DNA from: Xylanimonas oleitrophica
GTDB taxonomy: Bacteria > Actinomycetota > Actinomycetes > Actinomycetales > Cellulomonadaceae
Length of the DNA: 64,000 nucleotides
Direction of reading: 5' to 3'
Assembly (NCBI RefSeq): GCF_003244315.1
Contig: NZ_QKWH01000001.1
Location: 496,001-560,000, forward strand
The notes below the pieces were generated by a model that was given only the letters and a program-made list of their open reading frames with translations, did no database searches and was not told the DNA's origin. This document shows positions 39,689 through 50,084 of the stretch, piece by piece (within the stretch, counting starts at the first letter, position 1; each line of letters starts with the position of its first letter). A program made the position numbers and the translations under genes.

Positions 39689-40327
39689 GTGAACGACCCG
39701 CTGCGGATGGACAGCAACGGTCCCGTGGCTCGCGCTGACGGACCCAGCTTCGGACTGAACGACTCCATCTACAACCGGCTCCTCAAGGAGCGCATCATCT
39801 GGCTCGGCTCGGAGGTGCGCGACGAGAACGCCAACGCCATCTGCGCGCAGATGATGCTCCTGGCCGCCGAGGACCCGACCAAGGACATCTGGCTGTACAT
39901 CAACAGCCCCGGCGGCTCGATCACGGCCGGCATGGCGATCTACGACACGATGCAGTTCATCGAGCCCGACGTCGCCACGGTGGCGATGGGCATGGCCGCC
40001 TCGATGGGGCAGTTCCTGCTCTCCTCGGGCGCCAAGGGCAAGCGCTACGCGACGCCCCACGCCCGCGTCATGATGCACCAGCCCTCGGGCGGCATCGGCG
40101 GCACGGCCACCGACGTGCGCATCAACGCGCAGCTCATCATGCACATGAAGCAGGTGCTGGCGGAGCTGACCGCGGAGCAGACCGGCAAGCCGCTGGAGCA
40201 GATCCTCAAGGACAACGACCGTGACAGCTGGTTCACGGCCTCCGAGGCGCTCGAGTACGGCTTCATCGACCACGTGGTCGAGAACGCCTCGCTCGCGGGC
40301 GGCGGCGGCATGAACACCGCGAGCTGA
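39689..40327 (+). CDS. clpP1: ATP-dependent Clp protease proteolytic subunit 1
   Basis: 212 residues from GTG 39689 (AAGGAG site). Ser of the catalytic triad in GMAASMGQF (about 104), His in MMHQPSGG (about 130). Forms a mixed ClpP1P2 barrel with the next gene; ClpX is encoded nearby. Candidate -10 TAGGGT at 39653-39658. Confidence 0.95.
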   Translation: MNDPLRMDSNGPVARADGPSFGLNDSIYNRLLKERIIWLGSEVRDENANAICAQMMLLAAEDPTKDIWLYINSPGGSITAGMAIYDTMQFIEPDVATVAMGMAASMGQFLLSSGAKGKRYATPHARVMMHQPSGGIGGTATDVRINAQLIMHMKQVLAELTAEQTGKPLEQILKDNDRDSWFTASEALEYGFIDHVVENASLAGGGGMNTAS

Positions 40328-40356
40328 CCGGCGAACGCAGAGCGAAGGAGAAACAG

Positions 40357-41088
40357 GTGAGCCACATGAGCTCGGAGTCGATCAACCCCGTGCAGTTCGC
40401 TGCCACGGCCGGCCGCCTCGCCGGCGACTTCGCCCGTCCCGGCGGGATCGGGCTGCCCCACGGCGCCCCGTCCAGCCGGTACGTGCTGCCGCAGTTCGAG
40501 GAGCGCACCGCCTACGGCTTCAAGCGCCAGGACCCGTACACCAAGCTGTTCGAGGACCGCATCATCTTCCTCGGCGTGCAGGTGGACGACGCCTCGGCCG
40601 ACGACGTCATGGCGCAGCTGCTGGTCCTGGAGTCCCAGGACCCGGACCGCGACATCATGATGTACATCAACAGCCCCGGCGGCTCGTTCACCGCGATGAC
40701 GGCGCTGTACGACACGATGCAGTACATCAAGCCGCAGATCCAGACGGTCTGCCTCGGCCAGGCGGCCTCCGCCGCGGCCGTGCTGCTGGCCGCCGGCCAG
40801 CAGGGCAAGCGGTACGCGCTGCCGAACGCGCGCGTGCTGATCCACCAGCCGGCCATGGAGGGCGGCGGCTACGCGCAGGCGTCGGACATCGAGATCCACG
40901 CCAACGAGCTGATCCGCATGCGCGAGTGGCTCGAGGAGACCCTCGCGCACCACTCGGGCCGCACGGTCGAGCAGGTCCGCGAGGACATCGAGCGCGACAA
41001 GATCCTCACGGCGGCGCAGGCCAAGGACTACGGACTCGTCGACCTGGTGCTGGAGTCGCGCAAGCCGCAGGCGGTCACGGCCCGCTGA
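40357..41088 (+). CDS. clpP2: ATP-dependent Clp protease proteolytic subunit 2
   Basis: 243 residues from GTG 40357 (GAAGGAG) or ATG 40366. Ser in [10 protein letters not shown] (about 138), His in LIHQPAM (about 163). The longer N-terminal propeptide is usual for actinobacterial ClpP2. Confidence 0.95.
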   Translation: MSHMSSESINPVQFAATAGRLAGDFARPGGIGLPHGAPSSRYVLPQFEERTAYGFKRQDPYTKLFEDRIIFLGVQVDDASADDVMAQLLVLESQDPDRDIMMYINSPGGSFTAMTALYDTMQYIKPQIQTVCLGQAASAAAVLLAAGQQGKRYALPNARVLIHQPAMEGGGYAQASDIEIHANELIRMREWLEETLAHHSGRTVEQVREDIERDKILTAAQAKDYGLVDLVLESRKPQAVTAR

Positions 41089-41096
41089 GGCACGTC

Positions 41097-41138
41097 CCGA
41101 CGGCGTGACCGGGGGAAATCTCCTGGTCACGCCGTCGG
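41097..41138 (+). terminator. terminator after clpP2
   Basis: 14-bp perfect stem (41097-41110 / 41125-41138) with a 14-nt loop. Confidence 0.75.
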
Positions 41139-41163
41139 AGATGCGACGCACCGGGCAAACCGG

Positions 41164-41192
41164 CTGACAACGTCGCCGCGGTGGTGTGGAAT
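41164..41192 (+). promoter_or_regulatory. clpX promoter
   Basis: CTGACA (41164-41169), 17 bp, TGGAAT (41187-41192); about 37 nt leader with AGAAGGAG before the GTG. Confidence 0.5.
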
Positions 41193-41235
41193 GGTCGCAG
41201 TTGCATGACTCCCGCTGTAGAGAAGGAGACGCCTG

Positions 41236-42513
41236 GTGGCACGGATCGGTGACGGGGCTGACCTGCTCAAGTGCTCGTTCTGCGGCAAGTCGCAGAAGCA
41301 GGTCAAGAAGCTCATCGCAGGCCCAGGCGTGTACATCTGCGACGAGTGCATCGACCTGTGCAACGAGATCATCGAGGAGGAGCTCAACGAGGCGGCCGAG
41401 CTCGGGCTCACCGAGCTGCCCAAGCCGCGGGAGATCTTCGAGTTCCTCGAGCAGTACATCATCGGGCAGGACTCCGCGAAGCGGGCGCTGGCCGTGGCGG
41501 TGTACAACCACTACAAGCGCATCCAGGCCGCGGAGGCCGGGCGCACCGACGGCGAGGACGGCGTCGAGATCGCCAAGTCGAACATCCTGCTGATCGGCCC
41601 CACGGGCACCGGCAAGACGTACCTGGCGCAGACGCTCGCCAAGATGCTCAACGTCCCCTTCGCGATCGCGGACGCCACGGCCCTGACCGAGGCCGGGTAC
41701 GTGGGCGAGGACGTCGAGAACATCCTCCTCAAGCTCATCCAGGCCGCTGACTTCGACGTCAAGAAGGCCGAGACGGGCATCATCTACATCGACGAGGTCG
41801 ACAAGGTGGCCCGCAAGGCCGACAACCCGTCGATCACCCGTGACGTCTCGGGCGAGGGCGTGCAGCAGGCGCTCCTGAAGATCGTGGAGGGCACCACCGC
41901 GTCGGTACCCCCGCAGGGCGGGCGCAAGCACCCGCACCAGGAGTTCATCCAGATCGACACCACCAACGTGCTGTTCATCGTGGCCGGTGCCTTCGCCGGC
42001 CTCGACGACATCGTGGCCGCGCGGGCCCGCAAGCGCGGCATCGGCTTCGGGGCCCCCATGGAGACCGGTGCGGAGGAGGACCTCTTCGCCGAGGTCCGGC
42101 CCGAGGACCTGCAGAAGTACGGTCTCATCCCCGAGTTCATCGGCCGTCTGCCCGTGATCGCGTCCGTCTCGCCTCTCGACCGCGAGGCGCTCGTGCGGAT
42201 CCTCACCGAGCCGCGCAACGCCCTGGTGAAGCAGTACCAGCGGATGTTCGAGATCGATGGCGTCGAGCTGGAGTTCGAGGACGACGCGGTCGAGGCCATC
42301 GCCGAGCAGGCACTCCTGCGCGGCACGGGCGCCCGTGGTCTGCGCGCCATCATGGAAGAGGTGCTGCAGCAGGTCATGTTCGACGTGCCGAGCCGAGACG
42401 ACGTCGAGCGTGTGGTCATCACCCGCGCCGTGGTGCTCGAGAACGTGAACCCGACACTGGTGCCGCGCGCGAACCCCGTCCGGGGGCGCACGCCGCGCGA
42501 GAAGAGCGCCTGA
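41236..42513 (+). CDS. clpX: Clp ATPase subunit X
   Basis: 425 residues from GTG 41236. N-terminal C4 zinc domain ([11 protein letters not shown]...CDECIDLC), Walker A GPTGTGKT, Walker [10 protein letters not shown], ClpP-binding RGIGFG loop, C-terminal sensor domain. Unfolds substrates for the ClpP1P2 protease encoded upstream. Confidence 0.97.
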   Translation: MARIGDGADLLKCSFCGKSQKQVKKLIAGPGVYICDECIDLCNEIIEEELNEAAELGLTELPKPREIFEFLEQYIIGQDSAKRALAVAVYNHYKRIQAAEAGRTDGEDGVEIAKSNILLIGPTGTGKTYLAQTLAKMLNVPFAIADATALTEAGYVGEDVENILLKLIQAADFDVKKAETGIIYIDEVDKVARKADNPSITRDVSGEGVQQALLKIVEGTTASVPPQGGRKHPHQEFIQIDTTNVLFIVAGAFAGLDDIVAARARKRGIGFGAPMETGAEEDLFAEVRPEDLQKYGLIPEFIGRLPVIASVSPLDREALVRILTEPRNALVKQYQRMFEIDGVELEFEDDAVEAIAEQALLRGTGARGLRAIMEEVLQQVMFDVPSRDDVERVVITRAVVLENVNPTLVPRANPVRGRTPREKSA

Positions 42514-42519
42514 CCCGCT

Positions 42520-42590
42520 GCTCGTCCTCTCGGAGGGACGAGCCCGAGCGTGACGCTGCCGCCGTCCCTGAGCCAGGGGCGGCGGCAGCG
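42520..42590. terminator. double terminator between clpX and the acyl-CoA synthetase
   Basis: First stem 42520-42527/42536-42543 (8 bp), second 42554-42569/42575-42590 (16 bp, one G-T). Serves two converging genes. Confidence 0.8.
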
Positions 42591-42618
42591 TGCTGTGCAG
42601 GCTGTGCTGGGCGGGTCG

Positions 42619-44457
42619 TCAGCCCGTGACGTCGACGCTCTGGACGCTCGGCCTGGGGCCGCTCGTGTAGATCGCCTCGATCACGTCGGCGAAGTCTTGG
42701 AGCACCAGGGCGCGCTTGACCTTCAGCGACGGTGTCAGGTAGCCGTTCGCCTCGGTGAAGTCGTCCTCCAGCACGTGGATCTTGCGGATCGACTCGGCGC
42801 GGGACACGGCCTCGTTCGCACGAGAGACGGCCCGCTCCAGGTGCGCCAGCACGTCGGGGTGCGTGCGCGCCTCCTGGAGGGGCATGGCCGGCAGGCCACG
42901 GGTCGAGAGCCAGCCGGGAAGCATCTCGGCGTCCAGCGTGACCAGGGCGGCGATGAACGGCTTCTGGTCGCCGACCACCACCACCTGGGACACGATCGGG
43001 TGCGAGCGCAGGCGGTCCTCGAGCACGGCCGGTGCGACGTTCTTGCCGCCGGCGGTCACGATGATCTCCTTCTTGCGGCCCGTGATGCGCAGCCGGCCCT
43101 GGGCGTCGAGCGAGCCGATGTCGCCGGTGCGGAACCAGCCGTCCTGGATCGCCTCGGCCGTCAGCTCGGGCTGGTTGTGGTAGGCGCGGAACAGGTGGGG
43201 CCCGGCCAGGAGGATCTCGCCGTCGTCGTCGATGCGGATGCTCGTGCCCGGGAACGCGGGGCCGACGGTGCCGATCGCCACGGAGCGGGGCAGGTTCACG
43301 GCGGTGGGCGCCGTGGTCTCGGTGAGGCCGTAGCCCTCGAGCACGGTGACGCCGACGCCGCGGAAGAAGTGGCCCAGGCGCTCGCCCAGCGGCGCGCCGC
43401 CGGAGACGGCGTGCTCCACCCGCCCGCCCATGGCCTCGCGCAGCTTGCCCAGCACGAGCCGGTCGGCCAGGGAGTGCTGCACGCGCAGGCCCACGGGCAC
43501 CGTGCCGGCGTCCTGGGCGCGGGAGGTGGAGATGGCGGTACGGGCCGCCCAGTGGAAGATGCGGCGCTTGAGCGCGGAGGTGGCGGCCTTCTGCTCGGCC
43601 GAGTTGTAGACCTTCTCGAACACGCGCGGCACGGCGAGCAGGAAGGTCGGCTTGAACGAACCCAGGTCCGGCACGAGGTTCTTGACGTCCGGGGTGTGGC
43701 CCAGCACCGCGCTCGACGTGATGACGGCGACCTGGATCAGGCGGGCGAACACGTGGGCGAGCGGCAGGAACAGCAGCGTGCGGGCGCCGTCGCGCTCCAG
43801 GAGCTCGGGCAGCACCTCGCGGGCGTTGAGCGCCAGGTGCGCGAAGTTCCCGTGGGTCAGCTCGGTCCCCTTGGGGCGGCCGGTGGAACCAGAGGTGTAG
43901 ATGATCGTGGCCAGGTCGTCGCGACGCACCTGGGCGCGGCGCTCGGCCACCTTCTCGGCAGGGACCGCAGCACCGGCCTCCCGCAGCGCGTCGAGAGCGC
44001 CGGTGTCGATGACGGCGACGTCCTCGAGGGCCGGCAGCCGGTCACGGACCGAGGCCACGGCGTCGGCGTGCGCCGGCGTCTCCACCACGGCGAGGCGCAC
44101 CTCGGCGTCCGACAGGATCCAGTGCACCTGCTCGGGGGACGACGTCTCGTAGACGGGGACGGGCACGGCGCCCGCAGCCCACACGGCATAGTCGAGCAAG
44201 GTCCACTCGTAGCGCGTGCGGGACATGATCGCCACGCGGTCCCCGGCCGCGATGCCGCGGGCGAGCAGGCCGCGTGCGACGGAGAGCACGTCCGCGTCGA
44301 ACTCGGCAGCCGTCACCGGCAGCCACGGGCCGTCGGGCGTCTCCCGGCGCTCCAGGAGCGGTGCCTCACCGGCGCGTGCGACGCGGTCGGCCAGCAGCGT
44401 GCTGATGCTGGTGCTCTCGGGCACATCCACCAGAGCGGGCGTCGTGGCGGTGTTCAT
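42619..44457 (-). CDS. long-chain acyl-CoA synthetase (AMP-binding)
   Basis: 612 residues. ANL-superfamily motifs: TIIYTSGSTGRPKGTELTH (P-loop), YGLTETTAPT, WFRTGDIGSLD and the catalytic Lys in SLKVKRALV. Activates fatty acids with ATP and CoA for degradation or lipid synthesis (FadD15-like). Single gene. Confidence 0.92.
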   Translation of the reverse strand: MNTATTPALVDVPESTSISTLLADRVARAGEAPLLERRETPDGPWLPVTAAEFDADVLSVARGLLARGIAAGDRVAIMSRTRYEWTLLDYAVWAAGAVPVPVYETSSPEQVHWILSDAEVRLAVVETPAHADAVASVRDRLPALEDVAVIDTGALDALREAGAAVPAEKVAERRAQVRRDDLATIIYTSGSTGRPKGTELTHGNFAHLALNAREVLPELLERDGARTLLFLPLAHVFARLIQVAVITSSAVLGHTPDVKNLVPDLGSFKPTFLLAVPRVFEKVYNSAEQKAATSALKRRIFHWAARTAISTSRAQDAGTVPVGLRVQHSLADRLVLGKLREAMGGRVEHAVSGGAPLGERLGHFFRGVGVTVLEGYGLTETTAPTAVNLPRSVAIGTVGPAFPGTSIRIDDDGEILLAGPHLFRAYHNQPELTAEAIQDGWFRTGDIGSLDAQGRLRITGRKKEIIVTAGGKNVAPAVLEDRLRSHPIVSQVVVVGDQKPFIAALVTLDAEMLPGWLSTRGLPAMPLQEARTHPDVLAHLERAVSRANEAVSRAESIRKIHVLEDDFTEANGYLTPSLKVKRALVLQDFADVIEAIYTSGPRPSVQSVDVTG

Positions 44458-44582
44458 GCGGGGCTCGTCTCCTGCCGTCTGCGCCCGGGCAGGGGCGCCC
44501 GGACCGGGGGTGACCTTACACGGCCGCGCGAGAGGGCCGGACGGCGTCGGGCCGCCCAGGGGCGCGAACGTAGGATCGGGGC

Positions 44583-44927
44583 ATGGCGAACCCCGAGATG
44601 CCGGCCGAGATCCTCGGGCTGCGGCGCAGCATCGACAACATCGACGCGGCGCTGGTGCACCTGCTGGCCGAACGGTTCAAGCTCACACGGCGCGTGGGGG
44701 AGCTGAAGGCGCAGGGCGGGCTGCCGCCCGCCGACCCCTCGCGGGAGGACCAGCAGATCGCACGGCTGACGGGGATCGCCACGGAGTCGGGGCTGGACCC
44801 GGCGTTCGCGGAGGCCTTCCGTGCGTTCATCGTGGCCGAGGTGATCCGCCACCACGAGCTGATCGCCGCGGAGTACGAGGCGGGCCGCCGCGAGGGCGAC
44901 CTGCCGCCGCTCGACACGTTCTCTTGA
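44583..44927 (+). CDS. chorismate mutase, AroQ class
   Basis: 114 residues, all-alpha: ILGLRRSIDNIDAALVHLLA, ERFKLTRRVGELKAQ, then AFIVAEVIRHHELIAAEYE. Active-site Arg and Lys residues are in these helices. Converts chorismate to prephenate for Phe/Tyr synthesis; intracellular (no signal peptide). Confidence 0.87.
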   Translation: MANPEMPAEILGLRRSIDNIDAALVHLLAERFKLTRRVGELKAQGGLPPADPSREDQQIARLTGIATESGLDPAFAEAFRAFIVAEVIRHHELIAAEYEAGRREGDLPPLDTFS

Positions 44928-45081
44928 AGCGGGTAGGCAGCCCCGCACCTCTCGTCCCGCAGGGACACGTCCCGCCGTCGTGGGCCCAGGACGGTCGACG
45001 AGCGCCGCGCGCGGTGGCGTGGCCCTCCGGCCCGTCGCAGGCTGGAGGGACCGCCGAGAACAGCGAGGTGTGACTACAGCT

Positions 45082-46320
45082 ATGAAGATCGACTGGATCA
45101 AGCCGCTCATCGGCCACCCGGGCCCCTTCGCCACCGTCTACCTGGACTCGACCCGGTCGGCCGACGCCGCCGACAAGGACGTGGTGACCCGGTGGAACGG
45201 CGTGCGCCGGGCGCTCGCCGACCAGGGCGCACCCGACGGGGTTCTCGCCGCCGTCGAGGACGCCGCCCTGCGTCGCACGCGCAAGCCGGGCGCGCACGGG
45301 CGGGTGATCATCGCCGACGAGAGCGGCGTGCTGGTGGACAAGGCGCTGCGGACGCCCCCGGCGGTGCCGGCCGGCGTCTGGAGCACGACGCCGGCGCTGC
45401 TCCAGGCGGCTCTCGCCGCGGACGAGGAGGTCGACGCCCTCAAGGTGGAGGTCGACCGCACCGGCGCCGACCTGCGCCTGGTGGGTCAGCGGGCGTGGGA
45501 CGAGGCGCGCACCTTCGAGTCGCCGCACGACGAGATCACGCAGAGCGACCGGCGCAGCAACTCCCACGGCAACAACGCGGACCGGGGCGGCAGCGCCACG
45601 ATCGAGGCGCGAGCGCTCGACTCGTGGGAGCGCAACGCCGAGGCGGTGGCCCGGGAGATCGAGAAGGTCGTGGCCGACGAGCGGCCGGAGATCGTGCTGA
45701 TCACCGGTGACGTCCGGACCGTCAACCTCGTCAAGGACGAGCTGAACCGACCGGTCGCGGAGATCACCGTCGAGGTGCCGGGCGGTGGGCGCAACGCGGG
45801 GGTGCGTGAGGACACCTTCGTCGAGAACGTGGAGGACGCGCTCGACTCCTACCGCGAGCGGCGCCGCGAGAAGGCGCTCTCCGCGCTCCGTCAGGGGCTG
45901 GGCCGCGAGCAGGGCGCCGTCACGAGCCTGGACGACGTCGTGGCCGTGCTCGCCCGTGGTCAGGTCGAGGAGCTGGTGCTCAGCGAGGACGTCGCCTACG
46001 ACGCCCAGCTGCGTGTCGAGGACGAGGGCGCGGGCGGGCCGCTCAACGGGCGCTGCCTGTGGATCGGCCCTGACCCGCTCTCGATCGCGACGTCGAAGGA
46101 CACGCTGGTGGACGCGGGCGTGACGGACGGGATCGAGGAGCTGCCCGCCGCGGTGGCCCTGATCCGTGCCGCGTTCGGGCAGGACGCCGGGCTGACGTTC
46201 GCGCCCGAGGGCTCCGTCGAGCTGATCGACGGCGTCGGTGCGACGCTGAGGTGGGACGACGAGGGCACGCCGCGCGAGGTTGCGGCCACCATGAGCGGGG
46301 ACGACGAGCGCCTGCAGTGA
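45082..46320 (+). CDS. baeRF/Vms1-type release-factor-like protein (Rv2629-like)
   Basis: 412 residues from ATG 45082 (GTG 45070 possible). Opening IDWIKPLIGHPGPFATVYLD; middle eRF1-like domain with HGRVIIADESGVLVD, FESPHDEITQSDRRSNSHGN and RPEIVLITGDVRTV. Matches the bacterial archaeo-eukaryotic release factor family 2 type, relatives of the Vms1/eRF1 peptidyl-tRNA hydrolase fold and of Rv2629. Possible ribosome-rescue or hibernation role; not proven. Confidence 0.75.
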   Translation: MKIDWIKPLIGHPGPFATVYLDSTRSADAADKDVVTRWNGVRRALADQGAPDGVLAAVEDAALRRTRKPGAHGRVIIADESGVLVDKALRTPPAVPAGVWSTTPALLQAALAADEEVDALKVEVDRTGADLRLVGQRAWDEARTFESPHDEITQSDRRSNSHGNNADRGGSATIEARALDSWERNAEAVAREIEKVVADERPEIVLITGDVRTVNLVKDELNRPVAEITVEVPGGGRNAGVREDTFVENVEDALDSYRERRREKALSALRQGLGREQGAVTSLDDVVAVLARGQVEELVLSEDVAYDAQLRVEDEGAGGPLNGRCLWIGPDPLSIATSKDTLVDAGVTDGIEELPAAVALIRAAFGQDAGLTFAPEGSVELIDGVGATLRWDDEGTPREVAATMSGDDERLQ

Positions 46321-46362
46321 CGCGCGGCTGACGGCCGCAGCCGTGCAGGCACGGCTCCGGGA

Positions 46363-46402
46363 CGACGAGGCGCCCCGTCCGCAGGGACGGGGCGCCTCGT
46401 CG
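46363..46402. terminator. terminator between converging genes
   Basis: 18-bp perfect stem (46363-46380 / 46385-46402), GCAG loop. Confidence 0.9.
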
Positions 46403-46422
46403 GTCTCTGGCAGGTCTCGGGG

Positions 46423-49170
46423 TCAGGCCTTGGGGGCCTTCGCCGGCGGCTCGCCCAGCTCGCTGCTCACGACGACGATGCCGCCCTGGACATCGGCGTC
46501 GCCCTGGCCCTCGGCCGCGGCCACGAGCTCGAGCGGACCCTCGACCCGGCCGGCACCACGCACGTCGACCAGGGCCGACTCGACCCCGGTGAGCGCAGCG
46601 GACGGCACGGCGAGCGTCGCCGAGAGGATCGGCGTGCGCATCGAGACCTTCGCCTCGGACTTGATCTTGCGCAGCGCGGCCAGGGCGTTGCCGGCAGCGG
46701 AGAGCTGAGCAGGGTCGGCGTCACCCGCGGCGGCGCGCAGGCCCTCCGACGTCGGCCACGGCGCGCGGTGCACCGAGCCGTTGCGCCACCACGACCAGAC
46801 CTCCTCGGTCGCGAACGGCAGGAACGGCGCCAGCAGGCGCAGCATCGTGTCGAGCGCCAGGGCCAGGGCGGTGCGGGCGGAGGCCGTCTCCGCCGAGACC
46901 TCGTCGGCGGACAGGCCCGCGCCGTAGGCGCGGTCCTTGACCAGCTCGAGGTAGTCGTCGCAGAACGTCCAGAAGAACGTCTCCGTGGTCTCCAGGGCCC
47001 GCGTGTGGTCGTAGGACTCGAACGCGTCGGTGGCGGCGTCCACCACGGACGCGAGCCCGGCGAGCATGGCCCGGTCGAGCTCGACGGTCACGAGCGACGG
47101 GTCGAGCACGATCTCGCCGGTGCCCGACTCGGGGTCCACGCCGAACGACAGGGCGAACTTGGAGGCGTTGAGGACCTTGATCGCCAGGCGGCGACCGATC
47201 TTCATCTGGCCCTCCTCGAACGCCGCGTCGGTGCCCAGGCGCGCCGAGGCCGCCCAGTACCGCACCGCGTCCGAGCCGTGCGTCTCCAGCAGGCCCATGG
47301 GAGTGACCACGTTGCCCTTGGACTTGGACATCTTCTTGCGGTCCGGGTCGAGGATCCAGCCGCTGATGGCGGCGTTGGCCCAGGGGAGGGTGTCCAGCTC
47401 GAGGTGCGAGCGCACCACCGAGGAGAAGAGCCAGGTGCGGATGATGTCCTGGCCCTGGGGGCGCAGGTCCATCGGGTAGACACGCTCGAACAGGTCCTGG
47501 TCGCGGTCCCAGCCGCTGACGATCAGCGGGGAGAGCGACGAGGTCGCCCAGGTGTCCATGACGTCGGCGTCGCCGACGAACCCGCCCGGCACGCCGCGCT
47601 GGTCCTCGGTGTAGCCGGCGGGCGCCTGCGACGTCGGGTCGACGGGGAGCTGGTCCACGGACGGCACGATCGGGTGGTCGTGGTCGACCTCGCCCGACTC
47701 CAGCACCGGGTACCACAGGGGGATGGCGACGCCGAAGAAGCGCTGGCGGCTGATGAGCCAGTCGCCGTTGAGGCCGCCCACCCAGTTCTCGTAGCGCACG
47801 CGCATGAAGTCGGGGTGGAACTCGAGCTCCTTGCCGCGCTGCAGGAGCTGCTCGCGCAGCTCGGTGTCGCGGCCGCCGTTGCGGATGTACCACTGGCGGC
47901 TGGTGACGATCTCGAGGGGCTTGTCGCCCTTCTCGTAGAAGTTCGTCATGCGCTGGGTCGGCTTGGGCTCGCCGTCCAGGTCACCCGACTCGCGCAGGGC
48001 GTCGACGACGGCGGTGCGGGCGCTGAACGTCGTCTTGCCCGCCAGCGCCTCGGCGTACAGCGTCGCGCCGGGGCCGCCGGCGATCCACTCGGGCGTCTCA
48101 CGGGACAGGCGCCCGTCGCGCTGGATGACCGAGCGGGTCGGGAGCTGCAGCTCGCGCCACCACTGCACGTCGGTGAGGTCGCCGAAGGTGCAGCACATGG
48201 CGATGCCGGCGCCCTTGTCCATCGCGGCGGCCGGGTGGGCCAGCACGGGCACCTCCACGCCGAACAGCGGGGAGGTGACGGTGGTGCCGAACAGCGGCTG
48301 GTAGCGCTCGTCGTCGGGGTGCGCGATCAGGGCGACCACGGCGGGGATGAGCTCGGGGCGGGTGGTCTCGATGTAGACCTTCTCGCCGTCGGGCCGGTGG
48401 AACGCGACGCGGTGGAACGAGCCGGGGTACTCGCGGGCCTCGAGCTCGGCCTGGGCCACGGCCGTCTGGAACGTGACGTCCCACAGGCCGGGGGCCTCGG
48501 CCTGGTAGGCCTCCCCGCGCTCCAGGTTCTTCAGGAACGCCTTCTGCGCGGTGGCGCGCGAGGTCTCGTCGATCGTCTGGTACGTCTGCGACCAGTCCAC
48601 CGACAGGCCGAGGCGGCGCCACAGGGCCTCGAACTGCTTCTCGTCCTGGGCGGTGAGCCGCTCGCACAGCTCGATGAAGTTGCGGCGGCTGACGGGCACC
48701 TGGTCGGCCGGCTTCACGGCCTTGCCCTCGGTGCCCTCGTGCGGCGGCGTGAAGTCGGGGTCGTAGGGCAGCGAGAGGTCCACGCGCACGCCGTAGTAGT
48801 TCTGCACGCGGCGCTCGGTGGGCAGGCCGTTGTCGTCCCAGCCCATCGGGTAGAAGACCTCACGGCCGCGCATGCGCTGGAAGCGCGCGACGACGTCGGT
48901 GTGGGTGTAGCTGAAGACGTGGCCCACGTGGAGCGAGCCCGAGACGGTGGGCGGCGGCGTGTCGATGGAGAAGACCTGCTCGCGCGTCTTGCTGCGGTCG
49001 AACGCGAAGGTGCCCTCGGAGGTCCAGCGCTCGTCCAGCTTGGGCTCCAGGCCCTCGAGCGAGACCTTGTCCGGTACCTCCCGGACCACCGCGCGGACGA
49101 CGTCGCCGGATACCGCGTCGGTGGCGGGCTGCGGGGTCGTGGCGGGGGAGGGGGTCGGGAAGTCGCTCAT
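46423..49170 (-). CDS. valS: valyl-tRNA synthetase
   Basis: 915 residues. HVGH (residues 81-84) as the HIGH motif, CP1 editing domain, KMSKS motif (about 610) in KKMSKSKGNVVTP, C-terminal anticodon-binding domain. Compact class I enzyme without the long C-terminal coiled coil, common in actinomycetes. Confidence 0.95.
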   Translation of the reverse strand: MSDFPTPSPATTPQPATDAVSGDVVRAVVREVPDKVSLEGLEPKLDERWTSEGTFAFDRSKTREQVFSIDTPPPTVSGSLHVGHVFSYTHTDVVARFQRMRGREVFYPMGWDDNGLPTERRVQNYYGVRVDLSLPYDPDFTPPHEGTEGKAVKPADQVPVSRRNFIELCERLTAQDEKQFEALWRRLGLSVDWSQTYQTIDETSRATAQKAFLKNLERGEAYQAEAPGLWDVTFQTAVAQAELEAREYPGSFHRVAFHRPDGEKVYIETTRPELIPAVVALIAHPDDERYQPLFGTTVTSPLFGVEVPVLAHPAAAMDKGAGIAMCCTFGDLTDVQWWRELQLPTRSVIQRDGRLSRETPEWIAGGPGATLYAEALAGKTTFSARTAVVDALRESGDLDGEPKPTQRMTNFYEKGDKPLEIVTSRQWYIRNGGRDTELREQLLQRGKELEFHPDFMRVRYENWVGGLNGDWLISRQRFFGVAIPLWYPVLESGEVDHDHPIVPSVDQLPVDPTSQAPAGYTEDQRGVPGGFVGDADVMDTWATSSLSPLIVSGWDRDQDLFERVYPMDLRPQGQDIIRTWLFSSVVRSHLELDTLPWANAAISGWILDPDRKKMSKSKGNVVTPMGLLETHGSDAVRYWAASARLGTDAAFEEGQMKIGRRLAIKVLNASKFALSFGVDPESGTGEIVLDPSLVTVELDRAMLAGLASVVDAATDAFESYDHTRALETTETFFWTFCDDYLELVKDRAYGAGLSADEVSAETASARTALALALDTMLRLLAPFLPFATEEVWSWWRNGSVHRAPWPTSEGLRAAAGDADPAQLSAAGNALAALRKIKSEAKVSMRTPILSATLAVPSAALTGVESALVDVRGAGRVEGPLELVAAAEGQGDADVQGGIVVVSSELGEPPAKAPKA

Positions 49171-49223
49171 GGTCGCTCATTGTCCCAGATCCGCGACGGC
49201 GGATCGCACCTTCGCGCTGGTGT

Positions 49224-49259
49224 CAGAGGCCGCGCACGCCATGGTGTGCGCTACCTCTG
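49224..49259 (-). terminator. probable terminator of the oxidoreductase gene
   Basis: Imperfect hairpin: outer 6 bp (CAGAGG/CCTCTG) and inner 6 bp with a small bulge; 8 nt after the stop at 49267 and ahead of valS. Confidence 0.5.
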
Positions 49260-49266
49260 GCACGGG

Positions 49267-49980
49267 TCACATGTCGCGGTAGCGCTTCGCCCCCGCGATC
49301 AGCTCCGCCATCTGCTCGGCCGTGACCTGCCGGCCGTCGCTGCGCGGCGGCCAGTAGGCCAGCTCGTCCGGGTCGTAGGGCCGCACGTAGGCAGGTGTGT
49401 CCCGCTGGAACCGCCAGCCCTCGGCGAGCGGCCCGACGTCGTAGGCGCCCCAGCCCACCCGGTCGAGGAACGCGATCACGAGCTGCTTGGCCCGTGCCGC
49501 CTCCGGCGTCGGGTCGTCGCCCGCGACGGGCAGCACGGACCGCTCGGTGCTCCCCGTCGGCCGGGCCAGGGTCCACATGTGGTGGAAGTTGATGTTGTTG
49601 AACGCCTTGATCACGTGCGCCCCGGGAAGCGCCCGGGCGAGGAGCTCCGACGTCGTCGTCTCCTCGGAGTCCAGCTCGGGGATGCGCCCGTCGCGGTCCG
49701 GGTAGTAGTTGCAGGTGTCGAGCACGGGCTTGCCCGCCAGCTCGGCGGCGGGCAGCGAGCCGAACGCGGTGAGCGGCACCGAGACGACGACGAGGTCCGC
49801 CCGTGCGGCAGCCTCGGCCGCCGTCGCCGCGCTCGCGCCAGGCCCGAGATCCTCGACCAGGCCCTGCAACGTCTCCGGGCCGCGGCTGTTGGCCAGCACC
49901 ACCTCGTCCCCGGCGCCGAGCGCCAGGCGTGCGATGGTGCTGCCGACGTGACCGCTGCCGATGATGCCGGTGATCGCCAT
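49267..49980 (-). CDS. NADP/F420-dependent oxidoreductase-like protein
   Basis: 237 residues from ATG 49980 (GGAGG site). Rossmann start ITGIIGSGHVGSTIARLALG, ADLVVVSVPLTAF, VLDTCNYYPDRDG, and VIKAFNNINFHHM are those of the F420-dependent NADP reductase fold (PF03807). Substrate unknown. Divergent from a MarR-GNAT gene. Confidence 0.82.
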   Translation of the reverse strand: MAITGIIGSGHVGSTIARLALGAGDEVVLANSRGPETLQGLVEDLGPGASAATAAEAAARADLVVVSVPLTAFGSLPAAELAGKPVLDTCNYYPDRDGRIPELDSEETTTSELLARALPGAHVIKAFNNINFHHMWTLARPTGSTERSVLPVAGDDPTPEAARAKQLVIAFLDRVGWGAYDVGPLAEGWRFQRDTPAYVRPYDPDELAYWPPRSDGRQVTAEQMAELIAGAKRYRDM

Positions 49981-50062
49981 GCCTCCAACTGTGCGCCCCG
50001 ACGGGCTCGTGCGCCACGGTGGGTGCCGAGCGACTCGTGCGGAATTACTGGTCATGGAGCAG

Positions 50063-50084
50063 ATCTCTGACTAATGTCAGAGAT
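50063..50084. promoter_or_regulatory. autoregulatory operator
   Basis: ATCTCTGAC-TAAT-GTCAGAGAT, a 9-bp perfect inverted repeat, covers the TAATGT -10-like box and the ATG of the MarR-GNAT gene. Confidence 0.75.

Noticed and set aside
46768-50070. 1100-codon open frame on the + strand
   Set aside because: Antisense to valS and the F420-type gene; Arg/Val/Gly-rich low-complexity product caused by high GC, no domain.
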